This document shows, piece by piece, positions 1 through 12,000 of a stretch of DNA of 64,000 nucleotides. Both the position numbers and the translations under genes were made by a program. Source of the DNA: Paramecium sonneborni (lineage: Eukaryota; Ciliophora; Oligohymenophorea; Peniculida; Parameciidae); the NCBI GenBank assembly GCA_905182985.1, contig CAJJDN010000017.1:1-64000 (forward strand). Reading direction: 5' to 3'. The notes under the pieces were generated by a model that searched no databases, had not been told where the DNA came from, and saw only the letters and a list, made by a program, of their open reading frames with translations. The first letter of the stretch is position 1; each line of letters starts with the position of its first letter.

Positions 1-81
1 CCCAACCCCAACCCCAACCCCAACCCCAAACCCAAACCCAAACCCAAACCCAACCCCAAACCCAAACCCAAACCCAAACCC
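1..81. repeat. Telomere: mixed CCCCAA / CCCAAA repeats
   Basis: The window begins with uninterrupted CCCCAA and CCCAAA hexamers, which are G4T2 and G3T3 on the other strand. The first units are mostly CCCCAA and later ones mostly CCCAAA, with one switch back. A mixture of these two hexamers is characteristic of Paramecium macronuclear telomeres. It shows that position 1 is a real chromosome end with the 5' strand C-rich. Confidence 0.97.
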
Positions 82-99
82 TTCAAAATCTACATTTAC

Positions 100-1560
100 A
101 CATTAATTAACTTCTCATTTTTTAATAATTTCTTACTCTTAAATCTTTCTCCGAACCATAATTAGATTAAAGTTTTCTAACAAAATGAAATAATCTTATC
201 TGTAAAACAATTTGATGAAACCTGTATTATTGTATCAGAATTTAAGCTGCTTCCTAAAATTTTGGTTAGTTTAGAGTAGCATCTGGCAAAGCCAATAGTT
301 TCTTCTTCAAATCATCAAGTTACGAAATTTTAATTTCCAACTCAAGTTTACTTAATTAATCTTAAACAAATTCTTTCTACCTCCAAAGCTCTTCCCTTTC
401 ATCTGTTTCATCCTTTTGATTTGATGATTAATTTTTTTATTATTCATTTATCTTATTCTTAAAATCTTAAATTAACAATTATAATATTTTTTCTAACATT
501 TTCATCAAATATTTAAGTTTTTATAAATTATTGAATTGAATAATCTGTTTCTAGTTAAATTATTAGATCTAAAAATATTATCCCCATAAATTAAACCTAA
601 TGATTTTAATGATTTTTTGAATATTTTGTAAATATTATTTGAAGCTCTGAATCATCTAATTTATTTAGACATGATATATTTTATTACATCTTCTCAGTTA
701 AGTGAGACACCTAATTTCTCATAATTTTCTTTAATTAAACCTAGTAATTTATTTGAAATAATGAAATCAAAAAATGTCAAGATTTTTCCAATCAAACTAT
801 TTTCATTTTTTAGGATTCTATACTCGCTCCTTTCAATTTGTTTTGTAAATATGATTAAAATGTGAAATAGATATTTGGATTTTTTTCTTTTAAAAAGTAG
901 TCTTTGAGTAATAAGAAGTTTTTCCATTCTTTGAAACAATCTTCTGATAGAACTCTGCAAGTTAAAGTAATTCTTTATTTTAAAGTTAGTGAAGTAGAAT
1001 GAGAGCTTGGTCGTTGCTATGGTTCATTTAAATTAGCAATCCTTTGTTTTGATATTCATTCCACATTTACCTTGAATTGGCTCCTAAATTGAATTAACTA
1101 GTTAGCCGATATAATTGCTATTTTGTTAAAAGAGGATTATATATAAAAATTTTCCCAAACATTTAAATCCCAAATAATGAGACTTTCAATTAATTGAATT
1201 TTTCACAAGCTATTCATGAATTATCTGAATTTTTTCAATTATTTTTTCTAAATTTTTTTCTTTTTCATTTTAAAAATAACTTATAAATCTTTCAATACAA
1301 CATATCTATTTTTTGAAACTGCATACATTTTGTATACTAGAAGGGCTCCTTTAAACAATGATTCAAGTAATTCTTCATTAGGTTTCATTTGCATTATCGA
1401 GGCAATTATACCACTTAAACATCCTTTTAAAATGTCATCCGTTTCGTCACTATTACCATCTCGAAATAAGTGTTCGTTAAGAAAAGGTAAAGCTCCATTT
1501 AAATATGAATCAGATCATTTTTCTCTATTTCCATTTATTATTTTAATTCATCTGAAATAT
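100..1560 (-). pseudogene. Decayed subtelomeric coding relic
   Basis: Read on the minus strand in code 6, several stretches have normal protein composition. One at about 1515-1205 includes the run NEELLESLFKGALLVYKMY. Others lie at about 1020-800 and 690-420. They are separated by TGA codons and frame changes, and the coding signal fades toward the telomere. No domain is recognised. Short introns could explain some breaks, but not obviously all. I infer a gene degrading beside the telomere, and the boundaries are approximate. Confidence 0.45.
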
Positions 1561-1809
1561 CTAAAAATTCCTTTTATAATTCACATTTCATAATCTTTAG
1601 TCATTTGTTATAAGCAAAATATAACTTTAGATAGAGAGGCTGTAATTTATAAGATATATAAGCATTTAAACTAATCTGTTCTAATGTAGATCAAACAGCT
1701 TTTAAATAATTTACGGATTCCATCTAAGATTAAGTTATAGGATTTCTTAGCATTTTAGAGATTTTTGATAAGTTTGTAGATATTTTCCTCTGAAAAAATA
1801 AACCATTGA

Positions 1810-2139
1810 ATGGCTATAGTTATTTCTAAAGATTCTGATTAATTTGCAGCTACAGAGGCTTTTGTTTAATTATCTCTCTTATACCCTACTTCTCATTTGA
1901 ATTATAAATTAGCGATCCTTGTAATTTGTTCCAATGAAAACTAATTGAGGTCATAAAATTAAATAGAAGGTGAGTATTTTCCTTATGAAACACAGTATGA
2001 CTCAATGAAAGAACTAGAATATATTTAAAAATAATTACAAAGAAATCAATAAGGCTCTGTAATACATGATCAGATTATAGCTTCCCTTCTTTAATTAAGA
2101 AGTAATAATTATTATGTGAAATTAAAGGTTTACAAATGA
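1810..2139 (+). CDS. Unidentified code-6 ORF, 109 residues, possibly a gene fragment
   Basis: A TGA is followed directly by ATG, and the frame then stays open to a TGA at 2137-2139 if TAA/TAG are glutamine. Composition is protein-like, with a Q/E/K-rich stretch such as SMKELEYIQKQLQRNQQGS. No family is recognised. It sits in a zone of broken relics, and coding-like sequence continues 3' in other frames, so it may be a piece of a larger decayed gene rather than a working one. Confidence 0.4.
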
Positions 2140-2651
2140 TTTATGGTATTTAATAGAATAAAGCTCAAACATGCCTAAATATCTAGAATGAGAAATAGAG
2201 GACATGAGATAAAAGAGCATACTCTAAGTTAATAAATTTTCTACAAAAAAGGAGCGATAAATAATAGCAAATGTACTAATGAAAGATAATAAGTGTGTCA
2301 TTATTTCATTCTAATCATATTTAATTATTATATATTAATTACAACAAAATAAATTTCGATATAATCTGCTAATTTTTACCTAAGTTTAGATTACAAAAAT
2401 ATATATAAATAACATTTAAATTAATATTTTCTCTGCTTTTGTTTTTTTGTTTTAACTTTTTTTTTTTAAATCCTCTTGAATTCTTTGTAGACAAGATTAG
2501 ACATAACCAAATAGATTAAAAAATTAGAAATGACTGTCAAATTTAAGAGATGATTAATGATTCAAAAATTGATAGTGAGAGCATTTATTCTTTTACTGTA
2601 AAGTCATTTTATTAGATATAGCTTAAATACTCTAAAAATCAACATTTTTGA
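2140..2651. other. AT-rich stretch, no gene seen
   Basis: AT-rich sequence with homopolymer T runs near 2440-2470. No convincing code-6 frame on either strand. Confidence 0.5.
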
Positions 2652-3050
2652 GATCACGTGATCTAGTTGAGGGTTTGTACACAGGCAGATTTATTTAAAA
2701 AGCATCTTTAAAAGCAGAAAATAGAAGTGAAAGTTGTTGATTCTAGAGATCATATTTCATTGTTCTCTAAATTACAAACTTTAATGGATTTATTATCTGG
2801 GCTCACGAAAGACTAGAATTTAAAAGAATATTTTCTTCTCTTACTGTATGACCTTTTTGCAGTACTTTAGATGTATTGGGAAGACCTTTTGTTATTTTGT
2901 TTACTAAAAGAAATTTAATTTTATAAAAATACTATAACAAATATGGATTTTTTGTCAAGGCAACTGGTAAGAAAAAGTCGCTTTTAATCTTAATTTAGAT
3001 TGTACACATTCCATATTTATGAGCTTCATATTATACAATTGCCAACCTGA
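2652..3050 (+). pseudogene. Open code-6 relic, about 132 codons
   Basis: The frame is open between TGA codons but has no good start. Composition is protein-like, including VVDSRDHISLFSKLQTLMD followed by a leucine-rich stretch. No family is recognised. Coding-like fragments continue to about 3300 in other frames. The lack of a start and the frame changes downstream suggest a decayed gene. Confidence 0.4.
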
Positions 3051-4094
3051 AGTCTCTGATCAAAAAAAAGGAAATGGATCAGCATTATTTGAAAATTTTA
3101 AAGCTTAATGTATCTAATTATTTTGATAAGCATTATAAAACGCTTATAACATTTAGATTATGAAGATTTTAACAATACAAGTTGGAATATCATTTGAGTA
3201 TGAATATCAATAGGCAATAATTCTGTACCATATCTGTATCATATATATAGATATTAATGGTATAAATTATCAAAATTCTCCAATATTCTTATTACATGCT
3301 AATTATAAACATAAACCCTAATACTTTATCCAATGCTTCAACTTTGTCTCTCTTAAATTATTTAGTCACCTTCCTAAAAATGTTTATTGATTTGAATTCC
3401 AATAATTATATTCCAAGTAATCCTACTGGTTATATAGGTAATATAGGAAAAACTTTAACTTTTAAAAAGTAAGCAATTAATTGAGCTTTTGAGTCATTTT
3501 TAGTGTTTGGAGATTAGATAATATTTAAATATTAATATTTTAATGATCTCTTTTTCTATAGTCCTCTTTATTTTAAAGTTTATAATATATTTTTAAAATA
3601 TCTTTATACTTATATATATTGGATGATAGAATTAGAATGCAATTATGAAAATGAAGGGTGATTAAATGATCAATAATTACATTAATTAATTTAAATAAAA
3701 AATATGAATATCTTAAAATAAAATGAGTACAGGAAGCATCAGAAATAATATGCAAGATTCATAATCAAGAATTGACTGCAGTTGATTTAGACTTATCAGA
3801 TAAGGCACAAGTTTAATTCTTTTTCGGTAGATGTTTAGGAGAGAAAATAAATAATAATAAATTAGCCACGATTGAATAATAAAAGAAAGAATCTAATAAT
3901 CTAAGGTTTAATTATGTATTTCAAAAAAATTTATTGTTTCCTCTATGAATAATAAGAATTTTCTAAAAAATTTTTAAATGACTTTAGAAAAATGTCAAAT
4001 CTATATACTTTTAAAAATACAAAAGAAACTATTAAAGATATTATGGAAACTAGGGTAATTTTGAATTAATTCCTACATCAATTACTAAAAATGA
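3051..4094. other. AT-rich stretch with only weak coding scraps
   Basis: Short plus-strand scraps that look translated occur near 3080-3480 and 4000-4090, each ended by TGA or a frame change. Nothing can be assigned. Confidence 0.4.
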
Positions 4095-4547
4095 TTAGAT
4101 ATATTAGAAAACACCAATCATAAATAGACTCTGCAGTTATCATTAAAAGAAATTAATATGATTGGTATGGATTCATAGAATAAGAAAGTTGAAGATAGGT
4201 TTTTATGCGTGGATTGTATTGCTGAAAACCCATAAACCGAATATTAGACTATTTAAATGTGGATAAGTAATTAGAAGAAATTCAGCACAGAAACTGAAAG
4301 GCTATTAAAAGTATACAGTCCGTTCAAAAAAGTTCGATGTCAGTCATCTCCGACCATTCAAATGTCTCCCAAGAGCCTTTACTTAGGACCCTCATTTCTC
4401 ACCATCTAGCTTTTAAGGGAGCTCAGGTTTCATAACGTCCCCCAAGCTTATCCCACCTCCGCCTACTTTGATTTACTCAATGGAACATAACCACCCCCTA
4501 TGCTGTACAAGACCCCCTAGGACATTACTCTTTCGAACCCTAGGTGA
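4095..4547 (+). pseudogene. Code-6 ORF relic that runs into a GC-rich island
   Basis: This 150-codon frame is open from after one TGA to the TGA at 4545-4547. The first part (to about 4310) is AT-rich and Paramecium-like, with a Cys pair in RFLCVDCIAENPQ. The second part is GC-rich with very different codon use but stays in the same frame, including a proline-rich run ending TLSNPR. The composition break inside one frame suggests a junction between a native relic and inserted sequence. No function is assigned. Confidence 0.4.
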
Positions 4548-4625
4548 ATCAAGCCTCGACATAGAGTTTGTTACATATCCATCTTGTAAATCACCCTCAG
4601 CCTCGGCCCTAGTAGTGCAGAATGG
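4310..4625. other. GC-rich island in an AT-rich subtelomere
   Basis: About 315 bp are close to half G+C, with many CCC, GGG and CTAGG words, while both flanks are strongly AT-rich. The minus strand is open in the standard code over 4473-4670, and other frames are partly open. None gives a protein I recognise. Candidate origins are organellar DNA, an RNA gene fragment or a foreign insertion; the sequence alone does not decide. Confidence 0.6.
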
Positions 4626-7600
4626 AAAGTAATATGATATTAAATTTATATATAATAATTTAATAAACAATCAATTCTTAACAAATAAAGTTTAATTAAG
4701 ATATAGATCAATAATTTGATAGTGTTAAGTAAATAATTCTGTTTTAAAATTTTTCTTTGGTAACAATAGAAATTGACTAATTTAACATCCGCAATTTTGT
4801 AACATTACTGCATAATTATTTATATTTATAGAAATCTAGATTTTGAATTCTATCCCTAACCCAACTTAATTAGCCAGATAATATATGAATTCTATAATTT
4901 ATTATAAAATTTCATAAAGTCTTATCTTTTTTCCTTCTAGTCATATTAATGTTAGAATCAAAATAACAATGTATTTAATTTTTTTATAATATGCTAAATT
5001 GTTTGAATACATCTAATTGATTATTATTGTTATTACATATATCACTGAAATTATAGAAAAAGTTGGAATCCTTAATCTTAACAGTTTGAATTATTGATAT
5101 ATAAATGTAAAAAAAGATAGTATTTATTCTGTTTGAATTATAGGAAAATATATTAATTCTTTGTAATTCTGTAAAGTGACTCTTATTTATTGTTCATATT
5201 TATACCTAAAAATGTACAGAAATCTCATAATAAAAGAATACTAAATTTCAGCTATTTCTTCTTATCTAACAGTTTTTAAATCATTAACAATTAAAGGAAT
5301 TTTTGGTTTGTCGATGTAAGAAGTAAAAAATAATATGATGGCTTTTTTATAGGAATATAAAAATTAATTAAATTTAATGATGATCTATGATTAATTCAAT
5401 ATTATATTTTTTGAATGAAAATATAGTTTTAATTAATCATTCAATGTATGTTAAAACAAATTTATAAATTCTTTTATTTTAATATAAATTGATTAAATTA
5501 TTTTTTATTTTTTTTTATATTTACAAATATCATTATTGTCTTTACAAAGTATAATATATTCAATTAAAATTTGAATCCATAATTCTGATGAACTCTAATC
5601 TAAATATATCTAAAATGAAGATATTCTCATTTATATCTATGTATATAATTTTAAATCATATCTAATAACAAATTGATTTTATTCTAATATATGAAAAAAT
5701 TAAAATTAGAAAAAATTTAGACTAAATATAGAAATTATGATTTAACATCAGATGTAAAAATAATTATTTATTTCAAAAATTAAAATAATTATGTTAGTGG
5801 AAAATAGCCAGACTTAATGTTTGAACTCTGTTAAAAGTCCATTTGATTTTAGTTTATTGGTTTTTGAAATAAAAGATAATTATAATCTTAATTGTAAATA
5901 GAGATTACTTTATATTTTAATTATCAATATATCAATTACACTAAAATTAGAATTCGTTATCGAACTTTAGTTTTTAGATCAAAAATAAAATCCTAAATAT
6001 TAAATCTAATTTGAATTATTAAGTTAGAAAATCTTTTCAAACCATTATAATTGCCATAATAAATAACCTTTTTGGTTTATTCTTGATGCTGCCTTCGTTT
6101 ATTATTTATCCATTAATAATAGACTGATTATCTATTCTTATACATGAAATTTTTTATTTCCAAAATTTATAACTGGGTTCGAATCGAAAATATATTTTAA
6201 TCGTAAATCTAAATTGATTTAAACTTACCTAATAAAGTTTCCATATTAATAAAATTTATAAATCACAAGTTAGTCTATCTCATTTTATTCTCTAGTTGCG
6301 GATATATTCTTTTTTCTGCCTATTTTTATAAATCAGAAATATTGCATTAATGAATTTGTGAAGAATATGTCTCAATTTAAATTTTTATATTAAAATAGTT
6401 TATTATCTAAATATTATTATTTAGATTCATTGTTTCTTATTTCAATTGTTACTTTTTTATGTGATAAAAATAAAACATATGATTTATTCTATTCAATAAT
6501 CTTTAGACAATTATTAAATTAACTTTAATAATCTTTAATAAAAGCCATTAATCTAATTAATGATTCAATACTTAAATGTACTTAAAATTAAAGAAGTTAA
6601 AACGTGTTAAGGTCAATTATATATAGTGTGCAGATAAATTTTTTTACACATAAAAGAAAAAAAATGAGATTATTCCATATATTTAAAAGTAAAAAAATTT
6701 ACTTAATTATTTAATTAATATTTGTGGATATTTAAATATTCATGTTACAATTATAAAATATATATCATTTTGCATTGAAAGTTTAAATAAGTATGAATGC
6801 ATTACATCATAAAAATAACTTTTTATGATATTAGTACAATAAAAACCATTTCAAAAAATATGGTTTAATTTAAATCTTATTAAGTAATCCATCACAATTT
6901 CATTTTTTTACAATAAAATCTATCAGATATTACAGATAATATTGCAAATTAATTTGATTCAAGGCCTAATACCAAGTTAGGGGAGTTGAAGAATAGATTT
7001 AAGAAAATATGCTTAATTTTCCAATAATTAACTATCATCATGATAATATCTAATAAATGTAACATCCTCTTCCATAAATTAAATATAAGTTTCAGACGAT
7101 TTTGGAAATAGAATTCTCTCATACTTTATTACACGAATAATCATCATATATGTATCTTAAATTTCACTCAAAGTGATTGATATTTTATTTACATTTTTAC
7201 TAGGTTATGATTTTGGCATAATAAGAAACAGTTTAGCTATTTCTTATCTGCTTTTAAATAAATTTCCTTTTATTTATACTCCTAATTTTATTTAAAAATA
7301 AAATAATTTCAAAATGATATAGAAAATTTACTATAAGCATTAGTCCGTTTTTCAACTGATTGCAGTAATCAATAGCTGCAATTTTTTCTTTTTTATTTTT
7401 CATAAATTAATATTCATGAAAAAAGAAATCATCAAGCTTTACAAAGTAATGAAGTTTTTATTCCATGAGATTATTAAAATCGAAAGAAATTGTTTGATTA
7501 TATGCTTCTAAGCTTGTAGAATATTAAGCATGATATTCAATAAAGCATCTCTTAATAAAATCAGCATAATTTAATACTATCAATTTCAATGTAAATTTTT

Positions 7601-7662
7601 GGAGATCTAGTTTCTTCCAGAGTTGTTTTGAAGTACAAGATCACGAAGTCAATATAGTTATT
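4626..7662. other. Very AT-rich intergenic stretch
   Basis: About 3 kb of extremely AT-rich sequence with many TA runs and A/T homopolymers. I see no supported gene on either strand in code 6. Confidence 0.5.
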
Positions 7663-8087
7663 ACTAGTGAAAGAAAAGTAAGCAATTTATTATACTTTGA
7701 AAGCCACAGATTGAATTTCTCTTTTAGAATCAAAACTCATAATTAATTTCATTATTACTTTATATTAAATTCATCTCTTTCTCTTATAATCTACTACAAT
7801 AAAAGAGTAAAGCAGTTATAAGGTGCTGTGTATTACTAATTTTTACCACAAAACTCTCCTTAGATGAACTCAATAGAGAAAATCTGGAATTAATTAAAAA
7901 ATTATGTGTATAAAAGAATAGTGTAAGAATTGCCAGAACTAGATAGATTGATTCATCAATTCTTTGCTCATCTCACATCTGAACGAATTTAATATAAAAT
8001 AATAATGAAATTAATTTTGATTCTAAAAGAGAAATTCAATCTGTGGCTTTCAAAGTGTAATAAATTGCTTACTTTTTTTTCATTAGT
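7663..8087. repeat. 425-bp inverted repeat (two arms of about 105 bp, loop about 210 bp)
   Basis: The left arm (7663-7773) and the right arm (7984-8087) are near-perfect reverse complements. Both contain AAGCCACAGATTGAATTTCT, on opposite strands, with only a few mismatches and one small indel. The loop has no coding frame. This could be a foldback or MITE-like element, or a source of hairpin RNA. No target-site duplication was established. Confidence 0.85.
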
Positions 8088-10714
8088 TATACAAAAATCA
8101 TATCTATTGAAAATTTCCTTATCGTATTAAAATAATTATTAGAATTAAAATATTATCACATCATTAAAATATTTCTTTTATAATGAGATTGATATATAAT
8201 AATTATTAAATAACTTTTAAGAAATTATATTAAATTAGTTTGAATTTTCTGTTTTCAAATCATTATATTTACTTATCATAGTGTTATTAAAATTTTTGTG
8301 TAATTCTGAAAACACCAAGATATTGAGAAGAATTTGGCAAAAGGATTTTCTTATAATTGATTCAGCAAGATGAAATACATTTGATGAACAAGGCACCTTA
8401 ACAACTTTTGAATTTTACTATCCTTATTAAACTGTTATGCAATATTTAATATACACCTACTTATTTATTAATTGATTTTAATTTTATATGCTTATTTGAA
8501 GAAAGAATAAATTTCATATGAATAATTAAATTAATAATCAACAAATTCCATAATTAGATTTAAGATAATTAGAATAATAGAAAAAGAAGGTTAATCTTTT
8601 ATTTATTTATTCTGGATAATTTGTAAAATAATGTATTTATAAAAATTTAATAGATAAATTAAATAAATTCAAAAATTTCGTAAAATAATAGGAAAAAAGA
8701 AAGAGACAATCGATATCAAATATTACAAATGAATGATAATATATTCAATAAAAAGATATTGCTTCAAATAAATGATAATCAATATGATTAGCATTATATA
8801 AAAATTAAGTGTACAATTAAATAACTATAATAAAATCAATAATAAGAAACAATAGAATCTAATGATAAGCTTTGACCTTTGATCTAACTGCTATTTTATT
8901 TAAAAATAAAGATATTCATAGCTTTAAAATATATTTTTATTTGAAACTTTAAATTCATTATAAAAATAATATAATTTACTAGCGTAGGGGAAAAAAGATG
9001 AAGCTAAAAATTGTAGTTAGAATGAGCATAATGCAGGATATGCAAATGAAGATTACAGAAAGTAATAAATATTAAAGTTCTTAGAATTATTTTCAAAATT
9101 TAAATTATCAATTTAATCTATTCTATTATTATTCTTTTACTATTGATCAATTAAAACAAGTAGATATATTTTATTAATTTCATTTTTCAGTTAATTTTGA
9201 AAACGTAATTACAAAAAACTAATCTATTATTTTCTGATCAAAAAATTAAAGATGTTTTATATGTTGGAAAGGAAGATCAAACGCAAACCCAAGAATTGAC
9301 TTCTTATATTTTTCTTAATTTTGTAAAAAACTTAATTAAAATCATTCATTAACCACTCACTATTAATTACTTTTGCCACCGAATGTAAAAAATTTGCATG
9401 AATATTAATACTAATTACCTTACCTTCGGTTTATTATCTTTTGGTTTTCTCAACCATAAGAATTGTCTGTGCCATATTACCATGGTATTTTAAGGAATTC
9501 AATATTTGTGAGCAATTAATTAAATAATTTTTTCAAAAAATACAATTAGCAACTTAAAGAATTTATTTATTTTTTTTTGTTCTAAATTATATAATTTTGT
9601 AAATATTTTGGTTAAACATCTCTAAATATGAATTTAAATCTAATTACAATATAATCTTAAAAAAATGTTTATATTTTTAATTCCATTGTTGATGTTTATA
9701 ATCACAGAGCATATGTCCATCTTTCTTATTGAGAGTATTAGGATATAATTGGATTGCTTCGGGACAATGTTTTCTCAATTTCTACATATAACCATGTTAT
9801 TTTCAGGGAATGGGGAATGAGCAACAGTAAAGACAATTTAGATCATAGAATTTACACTGAAGAGTGAAAATTTTAAGGATGAATTTCTGAGTTAAAAAGA
9901 AAATAAAGTAATATAATTTTGATAGTTAAATAAGAAAGCCAGAAGAATTGATACATAAAGAGATTTATTAATTATTTATAAATTAACAACCTGTATATTT
10001 TGGAAATAGAATAACAATAATTTGGTTAATCAAAATATAATAATTATTTTATTTTATAAAATTGTTAACTTTCATATTTGTGTAATAAAATTGAGAACAT
10101 ATATTTTATCATATATTAAATCTAATCAATAAAACAATATGGAATTAGATTTTGAGTATGGTTTAGAAATGATAACAATTAAAAGTAGAACTCTTTTTAG
10201 AATGTATTTGGGTTGTCTTTGGGTATTTTAAAGCCATAATTGTACTAATATGGATAATTAGAATTTGAGGTTAAAAATGAGTTATAGAGTCTTTCCTCAT
10301 CAACTAAATCCTTTCATAATTAGATTCAACAGAAATTAAATTTTCAAATTGCATCAATTCTCTATTTAGAGAATATATGTATCCATGTACATCATAATTT
10401 CTTTCAAAACAAAACATAACTACTAAAAGTTATTAAACAAAATTGCTAAACCATTTTATTGGACAAATCTTATTATTATGAGAATATGTCCAAAATTCAG
10501 TATTTTAGTAGGGAGAAGGAGATTAAATGAAACACATTACTTTTGATGCAGCCAAACAGTAGTTATTTACCTTCACTATATAAGCAAAAACTACAAAATG
10601 ATGACGCACTTTGAAACTTTTAAGTAAAATTAAACTTAAAATTATCTTAACACAAGGCATAAGTATGAGTTTTTCAGATTAGACAGATATAATGTTAGTC
10701 ATCCTCTGAGGACT
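8088..10714. other. AT-rich stretch, no supported gene
   Basis: Mostly low-complexity AT-rich sequence. Slightly less AT-rich patches occur near 9400-9500 and 9690-9830, but neither gives a convincing frame in code 6. Confidence 0.45.
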
Positions 10715-11263
10715 TCAGTGTTTTTTTACGTTAATCTCGTTTGTATCAAAAGAAGGACTGATTCCTGATCTAGATACCATGTGTTATAGGCTTGGGGTGA
10801 CCATTTGCCACTTCCTTTATAGGTTGGGAAAACAAAGTTCTTCAAAACAGATAAGACACTTTAATTGGGTCAAATAAGTGGAATGAATATTTTATTGGTT
10901 TAAAAAATAATATACAAAAAGTTTGCCAATTTTGGATATTGATGTATCTTGAATATCCACTTGGGCATGAAATAGTTAGTTTTCATTGATGTACTGTAAA
11001 CCTACAGACAAAAAGGGCACATTTCTGTAATGGGACCCTAACTCTAGATCTTGAAGAATAAGAAATCTATCAGCTGTGATTCTTTCTTGATAATAATAAT
11101 AAACGGACGGATCAGGATGTTGCCATTTTTTAGCAAATGGGCTAGAAGGGTATTTAAAATCAGATTGAAAAAGAAAATAATAATTATAACTGAACCCATT
11201 AAGTTATTATTTGTTAACAACGCATTTACGGCTTTCAAAGTCTTAACTTTTTAATTTAAACAT
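10715..11263 (-). CDS. Unidentified ORF, 182 residues, less AT-rich than flanks
   Basis: Read in code 6 the frame is open from ATG at 11263 to TGA at 10715, with balanced protein composition. It includes WQHPDPSVYYYYQERITADR and several Cys residues near LKCLICFEELCF. Base composition is clearly less AT-rich than the surroundings, as expected for true coding sequence here. The standard-code ORFs over 11044-11254 are shadows of it. I recognise no family. It may be an intact orphan gene or the C-terminal part of a decayed one, because no clear upstream exon or promoter is visible. Confidence 0.5.
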
Positions 11264-11667
11264 TAGATTTTGAACTAAAATTATTATATTGTTAAGCCTC
11301 ATTTGACTATAAGACATTCAAAATTTAATTCTATGGAGATTTAGCTAATCCTATCATCATCTAATTACCCAGAGATTAAAAGCTATTGGCAGTTTGCAAT
11401 TAGTTTTTAAAAAATTAATGTTGTAATAGGTTCCAATATTTGAATTTAAAAAACATAGATAACATCATGCAGAATAATCTAATCAATTTCAACTATAGGA
11501 ATTATGTTTATACTCTGTAAAAATATCAGAAGGGAATTGATTTAATAAGTCTTATTATTAGTTCATTTGGAAATGCTAATGGCATATATATTATAATTTA
11601 AATTCTGGAAACAAGAAATATTTACTATTAAGGAATTATTATCTGAAATAAAACCTAAGTATTATTT
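11264..11667. other. No clear gene
   Basis: AT-rich with weak plus-strand coding scraps that change frame; probably the eroded 5' part of the relic that follows. Confidence 0.35.
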
Positions 11668-12000
11668 AGAATAATTAATTATTCTAACAATTTAAATGAA
11701 ATAAATTATATAAATGATTTACCAGATGTTTAAATTATCAGCAATTCTAAATTAAATAAACCAGGTAGAGAAATTGAAGTATACTAATATGCTGAAAATA
11801 ATGGATGTAATTATTTATATCTATAGAATGATATCAATATCTTAGAGGTCTTTTTATAATTGGATTTGAAATTGATTCTCCCAAATATTATGCATTTCAA
11901 TTTAAATATACTAATTTTTTAAATCGTTTTTGAAAGAATAATTAGCTTTTTCCAAAAATTGATTAAGCTAATAAGCTCAGATTAATCAAACTAAATACTG
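11668..12000 (+). pseudogene. Code-6 coding relic
   Basis: One plus frame reads well for about 110 codons, including GREIEVYQYAENNGCNYLYL, then drifts into low-complexity sequence. An in-frame TGA lies just upstream and there is no good start. No family is recognised. Confidence 0.4.

Noticed and set aside
694..960. 88-residue minus ORF near the telomere
   Set aside because: A neighbouring frame on the same strand has better protein composition; this ORF is mostly its shadow, though both end in relic sequence.
4473..4670. 65-residue minus ORF in the GC island as a mitochondrial or bacterial gene
   Set aside because: I do not recognise the product, and a plus-strand code-6 frame is also open here. 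Origin cannot be decided without a search.
7984..8087. Right arm of the inverted repeat as a terminal inverted repeat of a full DNA transposon
   Set aside because: The 210-bp interior has no transposase frame, and no target duplication was evident, so only a foldback or MITE-like label is justified.
11051..11254. Lys/Arg-rich plus ORF that looks like a ribosomal-protein fragment
   Set aside because: It is antisense to a longer, better-composed code-6 ORF on the minus strand and starts only at TTG.
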